Shown here: positions 35,438 through 40,527 of the stretch, piece by piece
Numbering within the stretch: the first letter of the stretch is position 1
Layout: every line of letters begins with the position of its first letter
NCBI RefSeq assembly: GCF_000430625.1
Contig: NZ_AUMJ01000053.1
Location: 1 to 40,527 of the forward strand
DNA from: Aneurinibacillus terranovensis DSM 18919
Lineage (GTDB): Bacteria; Bacillota; Bacilli; Aneurinibacillales; Aneurinibacillaceae
Direction: 5' to 3'
DNA: 40,527 nt
Notes under the pieces: generated by a model
Told to the model about the DNA's origin: nothing
The model's input: the letters and a program-made list of their open reading frames with translations, nothing else
The model's database searches: none
Made by a program: the position numbers and the translations under genes

Positions 35438-36802
35438 TTAACGTACAAAAATGGTAGGATCCCCGGCACGCGCGCTTAATTTTCCCGCCTCCATAATACC
35501 CATCTTCTCTAACCACTCCTGAAAGCGGGGAGCCGGCCGGCGGTTCATCGTCTGCCGCAGTGTTGCCACATCATGATAGCTCATCGATTGGTAATTCAGC
35601 ATACAATCGTCCCCCATCGGAGCGGCAATGATAAAGTTCACTCCCGCTGCCGTGAGCAGAACCCCGAGGTTTTCCATGTCGTTTTGGTCTGCCCGGATAT
35701 GGTTCGTGTAGCAGATGTCAACCCCCATCGAAATTCCGTGCATTTTCCCCATAAAGTGGTCTTCCAGTCCCGCCCGGATCACCTGTTTGCTATCGTACAA
35801 ATATTCCGGCCCGATAAATCCGACAACCGTATTGAGGATATACGGATCATAACGGCGTGCGAACCCGTAGTTCCGCGATTCCAGGGTCATCTGGTCAATG
35901 CCGTGATGCGCTTCGGCGGACAGCTCCGAACCCTGTCCTGTTTCAAAATAAAGCCGCTGCGGCCCGCTGCTCGTTCCGAGCGCACGAATCATATCTCTCG
36001 CTTCATCCAGCATAGCCGCCGTGATGCCAAACGATCGGTTGGCCGCTTCCGTACCGGCAATACTCTGGAAAATCATATCGGCGGGAGCCCCCTGGGCAAT
36101 GGCTTTCATCTGGGTTGTGACATGCGCCAGCACGCAATTCTGGGTAGGCACTTCCCATTTCTCGATAAAATCATGCGTGGCGTGCAGCAGGCGCTTGACA
36201 CTTTCAACGGAATCGTCGACCGGATTAATCCCGATCACGGCATCACCGATTCCATAAGCGAGACCTTCCTGTAAGGAAGCGAGCATTCCTTCTACACTAT
36301 CCGTAGGATGGTTAGGTTGAAGCCGGGAAGCGAGGGATCCCTGCTGGCCGATCGCCGTATTGCACATGGAAATAATCTCAATTTTGCTTGCACAGTGTAT
36401 CAAATCCAGATTGGACATCAGTTTTGCCACGGCGGCAATCATTTCACTCGTTAAACCTCTGCTAATTCGCTTCATCTGTTCTCCCGTTGTTTTATCATCG
36501 AGAATCTTCTCTCTTAACTCGGCAACCGTCCAATTCGCCATTTCTTTAAAAATCGCTTCGTTGACCTGTTCCTCGATAATCCGTGACACTTCGTCTTCTT
36601 CCGGAGGCAAAAGCGGGTGGGCTCGTATGTCCCCCAGGGTCAAATCAGCCAGTACCCGCTTGGCAGCAATCCGTTCCTGCACCGTCCCGGCTGCGATCCC
36701 TGCCAAACGGTCGCCGGACTTCTCTTCATTTGCTTTAGCAAATACTTCTTTTATATCAGTAAACTGATAGACTTTATCCAGCAGTTTCGTTTTAAGGTTC
36801 AT
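35438..36802 (-). CDS. eutB: Ethanolamine ammonia-lyase, large subunit, first copy
   Basis: A 454-residue catalytic subunit. It starts MNLKTKLLDKVYQFTDIKEV, close to E. coli EutB (MKLKTTLFGNVYQFKD), and keeps the substrate residues in RLQPNHP, GINPVDDS, YFETGQGSELS and HIRADQND. The stretch GFIGPEYLYDSKQVIRAG and DHFMGKMHGISMG is nearly as in proteobacterial compartment-type EutB, unlike the second copy. The start overlaps the eutA stop (ATGA), so reactivase and lyase are coupled. It is first of the lyase genes in the operon and most likely the copy housed in the shell. Confidence 0.96.
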   Translation of the reverse strand: MNLKTKLLDKVYQFTDIKEVFAKANEEKSGDRLAGIAAGTVQERIAAKRVLADLTLGDIRAHPLLPPEEDEVSRIIEEQVNEAIFKEMANWTVAELREKILDDKTTGEQMKRISRGLTSEMIAAVAKLMSNLDLIHCASKIEIISMCNTAIGQQGSLASRLQPNHPTDSVEGMLASLQEGLAYGIGDAVIGINPVDDSVESVKRLLHATHDFIEKWEVPTQNCVLAHVTTQMKAIAQGAPADMIFQSIAGTEAANRSFGITAAMLDEARDMIRALGTSSGPQRLYFETGQGSELSAEAHHGIDQMTLESRNYGFARRYDPYILNTVVGFIGPEYLYDSKQVIRAGLEDHFMGKMHGISMGVDICYTNHIRADQNDMENLGVLLTAAGVNFIIAAPMGDDCMLNYQSMSYHDVATLRQTMNRRPAPRFQEWLEKMGIMEAGKLSARAGDPTIFVR

Positions 36803-38295
36803 TGCAGGGCCATCCTTTCTGAAGAATGAAAAGTAAGCGTTTTGACAACAACGGGAACAACTTCCGTCTGCAGCATATGGCCGATATCCACATAATCACC
36901 CTGTTCCACCTGAACCTGGTCAATACAGAGGATGCGGTGTCCGGGATTCATCGACTGCAGCGTTTGCCCCAACACTTTGGCCATATCACTCGAAACGATA
37001 ATTACGATAGGCTCCTTATGATTCCGCGGCTGACGATAGGATGAAAGCAGCCAGTCTGCCAGTTCCCGCACCTCGCGGAACCTGAGGACAGGAAGCCCGG
37101 TTAGATAGAGTGCAAAGCTACGCCCTTCTCCCGCCGGATCGTAAATCCGGATCGCTTTTTCGATAGCAGTATGTATCTTTTGCCTGCCGTCGGCCAGGCT
37201 CCCGTTCATGTCCACGTGATACACCGGCAGGTTTTTAATCGGCAGGCAGGAACGATCCACGTGAATCGTTGCCCCGCTAATTTCCGTTGTCTGCATACCT
37301 GCGCCAAGCACGGTTGCCCTGACCGTTTCCAGCGGCTTGATCCATTCCCACCTGGTAAGTTCGGCCGACTCTGCAAGCACTCTGGCAAGTATGAGCCCAA
37401 TATCTGCATAGCTGTCGTTTAGCAGAGACTCCCTGCCGTTTTGTTCCAATCCGTACAGACATTCGCTCACGCCGCCTGAGAACATAATTGCCTCCACAGG
37501 GGCCGTCCAGTCCGGCGGATGCCCGAGCAGGAGGATTTCATCCCCCGGCTCGACCCTCCCGTCGAGGATATGGGAGAGGGTGCGGACCATGGCCTGCACA
37601 ATCTCTTCAACCACTCCCCGGGGAGCAGGCTCTCCCTCGATCAGCCGCAGCCCTAATCTGTGCAGCAAATCCCGCACTGGAGAAGAGATTCGTTTCACGA
37701 CCTTTTCACCGTGGGCGACCTGACCCGCGTGAAATTCAATCAGCCTTCCGCCGATATGGAGGGTGCACGTACCGAGTAAATGACCGGACCGATAGACAGC
37801 GATGTTCGCGGTTCCACCACCGATATCAATATTGGCGACTGTTCTGCCGGTTTGCCTCGAATACTCATAGGCGCCGGAACCTTTCGCCGCGATAATTCCT
37901 TCCAGATCCGGGCCCGCCGTGGCCACGAGAAATTCCCCGGCTCGTTCGGACAATTGGTGAACCATTTCCTCGGCGTTCTGCTTTGTTGCAGTTTCACCTG
38001 TAATAATTACCGCGCCGGTAGCGATATCCCGGGGATGAATACCCGCCCTCCGGTATTCCTGTTCTACCAGCTCCAGCACGGCCCCCATGTCAATCCGACT
38101 GTCCGATTCAAGGGGCGTGCGGTAAATCGGGCTTTTATATAAAACCTGTTTATCGATAATCTCAATCCGCGGCACATGGCTTAGCCCTGCTGTATTCGCG
38201 AGTGAAAGGCGGCTGATAATCAGCTTGGTTGTACTCGTTCCGATATCGATACCCGCACTGATCAATTCTTCCTGTTCACGGCGCAGCGGTTTCAT
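36799..38295 (-). CDS. eutA: Ethanolamine ammonia-lyase reactivating factor
   Basis: An ATP-dependent factor that swaps damaged cobalamin for fresh adenosylcobalamin in the lyase. The 498-residue protein belongs to the ASKHA (actin/Hsp70-like) superfamily: phosphate-1 motif ISAGIDIGTSTTKLIISR near residues 11-28, phosphate-2 motif ANIDIGGGTANIAVYRSG near 170-187, and the later VEAIMFSGGVSECLYG. GGGGGGG stands five bases before the ATG. It is preceded by a terminator with possible ANTAR hairpins, so it is the first gene under EutV antitermination control, and overlaps eutB by 4 bases. Confidence 0.95.
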   Translation of the reverse strand: MKPLRREQEELISAGIDIGTSTTKLIISRLSLANTAGLSHVPRIEIIDKQVLYKSPIYRTPLESDSRIDMGAVLELVEQEYRRAGIHPRDIATGAVIITGETATKQNAEEMVHQLSERAGEFLVATAGPDLEGIIAAKGSGAYEYSRQTGRTVANIDIGGGTANIAVYRSGHLLGTCTLHIGGRLIEFHAGQVAHGEKVVKRISSPVRDLLHRLGLRLIEGEPAPRGVVEEIVQAMVRTLSHILDGRVEPGDEILLLGHPPDWTAPVEAIMFSGGVSECLYGLEQNGRESLLNDSYADIGLILARVLAESAELTRWEWIKPLETVRATVLGAGMQTTEISGATIHVDRSCLPIKNLPVYHVDMNGSLADGRQKIHTAIEKAIRIYDPAGEGRSFALYLTGLPVLRFREVRELADWLLSSYRQPRNHKEPIVIIVSSDMAKVLGQTLQSMNPGHRILCIDQVQVEQGDYVDIGHMLQTEVVPVVVKTLTFHSSERMALQ

Positions 38296-38323
38296 TTCAA
38301 CCCCCCCTTACGTTAAGGAAAAT

Positions 38324-38396
38324 TTGGCTAGCACCAAGCCAAAAAGGCGCCGTATGCGATCGTTGCATTATACGAATCGCACAGGCGCCTTTGCCC
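38324..38396 (-). promoter_or_regulatory. eutA leader: intrinsic terminator overlapped by candidate ANTAR (EutV) dual hairpins
   Basis: Minus strand. Terminator 1: AAAGGCGCC-TGTGCGA pairs with TCGCATA-(C)-GGCGCCTTT (38343-38392), then T residues. Terminator 2: TTGGCT-N7-AGCCAA (38324-38342), then ATTTT. Overlapping these are two short hairpins with ANTAR-like loops: P1 GGGC-AAAGGC-GCCT (38383-38396), a hexaloop with A1 and G4, and P2 ATGC-AACGATC-GCAT (38354-38368), A1 and G4 but a 7-base loop. P1 uses the terminator's 5' arm, so the two states exclude each other, as expected for EutV antitermination. The terminator is clear; the ANTAR reading is inference. Confidence 0.6.
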
Positions 38397-38418
38397 TCTT
38401 TATTCTTTTTTGCGTCAT

Positions 38419-39015
38419 TTACGACGTTAACGAATCCAGTTTCAAACTGCGGTGGGCAATCACATGATCCGCCGCCTCATCCATGGAAATCCGGTTGTTC
38501 ATGCAGTATGTTCTCAGCTTTCTGTAGGCTTCTTCCTCGCCCAGATGGTACTCAGCCATCAAAACTCCCTTGGCCTTTTCTATCTTTTTTCGTATCTCAA
38601 GCTGGTGTTCCAGCTTTTTTATGCTGTCCAGCAAACAGTTGATTCGCATTGCCTGCCCGAGGGCGATTTCCACAGAGGGAATAAGGTCCCTTTCCGTTAT
38701 CGGTTTGACAAGGTATCCAATGTTCTGCGCTTCCCGCGCTTCCTGAACAAGTTCTTGTTCGCTGTATGCTGTCAACAACAGCACCGGTATTCCATACGTT
38801 TTTTGGATAATGCGGCTTGCCTTTATGCCGTTCATTTTCGGCATTTTTACATCCATCACGATTAAATCAGGCCGATGAATCGCCGCCTGTTCGATGGCCA
38901 TGTCACCGTTGTTAGCCTCAGCCACCACGTCGTAGCCGGCTTCCACCAGCATTTCTTTCACATCCATCCGTAAAATTGACTCATCATCAACCACCATAAT
39001 GCGGCCTTTACTCAT
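38419..39015 (-). CDS. eutV: Response regulator with ANTAR RNA-binding domain
   Basis: A 198-residue antiterminator. The receiver domain has VVDDES at the N-terminus, the phospho-acceptor in LIVMDVKMPKMNG near residue 53, and a conserved Lys in YLVKPITERD. The C-terminal ANTAR domain (about 130-190) carries KKIEKAKGVLMAEYHLGEEE and AYRKLRTYCMNNRISMDEAA, the three-helix bundle that binds paired hexaloop hairpins in RNA. The ATG at 39015 has AGGAG eight bases upstream, preferred over the GTG at 39024. It is coupled to eutW, whose stop overlaps its ribosome site. Phosphorylated EutV should prevent termination before eutA. Confidence 0.94.
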   Translation of the reverse strand: MSKGRIMVVDDESILRMDVKEMLVEAGYDVVAEANNGDMAIEQAAIHRPDLIVMDVKMPKMNGIKASRIIQKTYGIPVLLLTAYSEQELVQEAREAQNIGYLVKPITERDLIPSVEIALGQAMRINCLLDSIKKLEHQLEIRKKIEKAKGVLMAEYHLGEEEAYRKLRTYCMNNRISMDEAADHVIAHRSLKLDSLTS

Positions 39016-39020
39016 CCTCA

Positions 39021-40457
39021 TCACTCCTGGGCAAGGGGAAAAGTAACCTTTGATTTTGTGCCCCCTCCATCGTTTTGACCAATCTCAAATCTTCCGGAAA
39101 GATCGTAATGGGTTAGGTTTCGTACGATTTCCAGACCCAGCTGATCCGTATTCGGCCGCTCCTGAAGACCAACGCCGTCATCCTGTACAGATAAATAAAG
39201 CCTGTTCTGTTCATCCATATGAAACATGACGACGATGCTCCCTTCTGTCCGCCCGGTGAAGCCGTGTTTGATGCTGTTCTGAATCAATTCAGTGAGAATC
39301 AGAGCGAGCGAAACTGCCTGTTTAGAGGAAAGCTCAATATCCTCAATGTCAACTTCAATATCGACCCGGCAATCTTCACCCTGCATATTATAAATCAACA
39401 TTTTTGCAATTTTTTCAATCACCTGGTTCATGTTGACCTTCTCAATCCCGCTGTAAGAAAGGACTTCATGAATCGTGGCGATACTGTTAATCCGGTTCAG
39501 GCTTTCCTGGTACAGTGATTTTGCTTCGTCCGGTACCCCGCGTCTTAGCTGGAGCCGCAATAAGCTTGACACCGTCTGCAAATTGTTTTTGACACGGTGG
39601 TGAATTTCCTGAATCACCGCCGATTTTACCATCAACTGGCGCTCTTTTTCACGCAAATCCGTGATATCCCGAATATACAACAGAATGCGCCGCGCTTCGT
39701 GATTCTGCTGCAAACAAATGCCGCGCAGGATATAAACCATATCCTTAAAATGAACCTCCCGCTGCATGACACTATTGTGGGAGTAATCGCTGGATATGAC
39801 GAATGGAATCACTTCGTTGACTCTTTTGTTGATGTAGTTTTCCCGGGTAAGCCCGCTGTACGCCTCAATCATCCCGATTGCAAAATTATTGGCATACAGA
39901 ATGGTTCCATCTTCCCGCAGCAGGACAAGCGCCTCTTCAATCACATCCGGAATGGCCTGTTCCTTCGCAATTAAGTCCCAGAATGTACGGCTGAATTCTT
40001 CCGTTGTTTCCGATAAGATAGCCAGTTCATTCTCGTTTTTCACCTGAAGAGAAATATCCTGCTCCAAAATCAACATCCCAATTGACTCTCCGCCGCTGTT
40101 TTTAATAGGCAGCACATTTTGCTTCACATGCTGTCCTTCCTGGGTAACGGCACGATTCATCATAGCCGGTCTGCCTGTCCGGTAGGCGCGAAAAACGGCC
40201 GGTTCGTAAGGCGCAAATATTTTCTTCCCCACATAGCTCTTCTCGTAAAGGGAACGAGTGGTCGCGGGAATGGCTTCCGCAACAACGATAGCGGTGTCCC
40301 CGATTCCGTCATTCACCGGACAATCGATAAATACGTTGGCCTGGGAAAGATCCGCGATTGTCTGGATCATTTCGCTGTTTTTGATTAGACAATCAATGTC
40401 CTGTTCCGTAAGCACGGTATACTCCATACAGAGGCGGTAAATTTGAGAATCCACCAT
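39021..40457 (-). CDS. eutW: Ethanolamine-responsive sensor histidine kinase
   Basis: A 478-residue soluble sensor kinase. The N-terminal 150 or so residues form a GAF/PdtaS-like sensor domain (FIDCPVNDGIGDTAIVVAEA, VLPIKNSGGESIGMLILEQD), followed by a PAS domain (EEALVLLREDGTILYANNFA) and a HisKA_2-type dimerisation helix with the phospho-acceptor His in IQEIHHRVKNNLQTVSSLLR near residue 286. The HATPase_c domain has LILTELIQNSIKHGF and VQDDGVGL. No membrane segment is seen. GGAG lies about ten bases before the ATG. Only 18 bases separate its start codon from an IS200/IS605-type right end, so its native promoter may be displaced. Confidence 0.93.
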   Translation of the reverse strand: MVDSQIYRLCMEYTVLTEQDIDCLIKNSEMIQTIADLSQANVFIDCPVNDGIGDTAIVVAEAIPATTRSLYEKSYVGKKIFAPYEPAVFRAYRTGRPAMMNRAVTQEGQHVKQNVLPIKNSGGESIGMLILEQDISLQVKNENELAILSETTEEFSRTFWDLIAKEQAIPDVIEEALVLLREDGTILYANNFAIGMIEAYSGLTRENYINKRVNEVIPFVISSDYSHNSVMQREVHFKDMVYILRGICLQQNHEARRILLYIRDITDLREKERQLMVKSAVIQEIHHRVKNNLQTVSSLLRLQLRRGVPDEAKSLYQESLNRINSIATIHEVLSYSGIEKVNMNQVIEKIAKMLIYNMQGEDCRVDIEVDIEDIELSSKQAVSLALILTELIQNSIKHGFTGRTEGSIVVMFHMDEQNRLYLSVQDDGVGLQERPNTDQLGLEIVRNLTHYDLSGRFEIGQNDGGGTKSKVTFPLAQE

Positions 40458-40475
40458 CGTTGAAAGACTCCTTTA

Positions 40476-40527
40476 TTGAACCTCTCATGGCTAAAGCCAC
40501 GAGATTCTTGGGTAGTCCGCTCTACTG
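40476..40527 (-). mobile_element. Right end of an IS200/IS605-family (TnpB) element, including 3' part of its omega-RNA
   Basis: Read on the minus strand the edge holds GTAGAGCGGACTACCC, then AAGAATC, then an 8-bp hairpin CTCGTGGC-TTTA-GCCATGAG (40484-40503), then AGGTTCAA ending at 40476. This order (GTAGAGCGG..., AAGAATC, imperfect hairpin with TTTA loop, ending TTCAA) is the layout I know for right ends of IS605/IS1341-type elements whose tnpB is followed by an omega-RNA. The rest of the element, including any tnpB, lies beyond the window. It would be transcribed toward eutW. Assignment is from pattern memory, not a search. Confidence 0.7.

Noticed and set aside
35573-36274. Plus-strand open frame of 233 codons
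   Set aside because: Antisense to the first eutB copy; long only because of codon bias of eutB.
38296-38418. Adenosylcobalamin riboswitch in the eut locus
   Set aside because: The gap is too short (about 120 bases) and lacks the B12-box (GCCACTG-like) sequence; nor did I see one in other eut gaps.
1-40527. tRNA or rRNA genes
   Set aside because: No cloverleaf-like or rRNA-like sequence was recognised in any intergenic stretch.

Overview
The window comes from a Gram-positive, low-to-mid-GC, spore-former-like Firmicute of order Bacillales. The gene families and layout (secA-prfB with the RF2 frameshift, AhrC-type ARG boxes, AGGAGG ribosome sites, a firmicute EutV/EutW pair) suggest the Paenibacillaceae, perhaps Aneurinibacillus or Brevibacillus. 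That genus guess is inference. Almost all genes lie on the minus strand. The exceptions are a two-gene module at 18.7-19.5 kb and a decayed transposase at the left edge.

Region 1 (1-18.6 kb) is an arginine biosynthesis cluster. In transcription order, argC-argB-argD-carA-carB-argF form one operon behind a good sigma-A promoter overlapped by an ARG box, ending in an intrinsic terminator at about 9.96 kb. A second operon, argG-argH, has its own promoter with two ARG boxes and its own terminator. argJ, which normally sits between argC and argB, is missing; two small hairpins occupy the gap. Between the two arg operons lie a secreted helical protein, an OmpR-type response regulator, its membrane histidine kinase, and an AAA/Lon-family protease with a palindrome over its transcription start region. 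The left edge is a frameshifted and internally deleted IS110-family transposase.

Region 2 (18.6-25.8 kb) holds a small plus-strand module (unknown 81-aa protein plus a nucleotidyltransferase-like protein), a lipoprotein cytochrome c, a 5'-truncated YitT-family remnant, prfB with an intact programmed +1 frameshift, secA, a stalk-domain polysaccharide deacetylase, and a universal stress protein.

Region 3 (25.9-40.5 kb) is an ethanolamine utilisation (eut) bacterial microcompartment locus. In transcription order it runs: sensor kinase eutW, ANTAR regulator eutV, a terminator with candidate ANTAR hairpins, reactivase eutA, lyase eutB/eutC, shell eutL, acylating aldehyde dehydrogenase eutE, shell eutM, a eut-associated unknown, vertex protein eutN, a second BMC shell protein with a long disordered tail, a SECOND divergent eutB/eutC pair, and an APC-type permease. 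The model is that EutW senses ethanolamine, EutV relieves termination, the lyases make acetaldehyde and ammonia, and EutE makes acetyl-CoA inside the shell. The second lyase plus permease looks like a compartment-independent ethanolamine module fused onto the compartment operon. No alcohol dehydrogenase, phosphotransacetylase, EutH or cobalamin adenosyltransferase is seen here.

The extreme right edge carries what looks like the right end of an IS200/IS605-family (TnpB) element placed immediately upstream of eutW. Its predicted omega-RNA guide would read straight into the eutW ribosome binding site.
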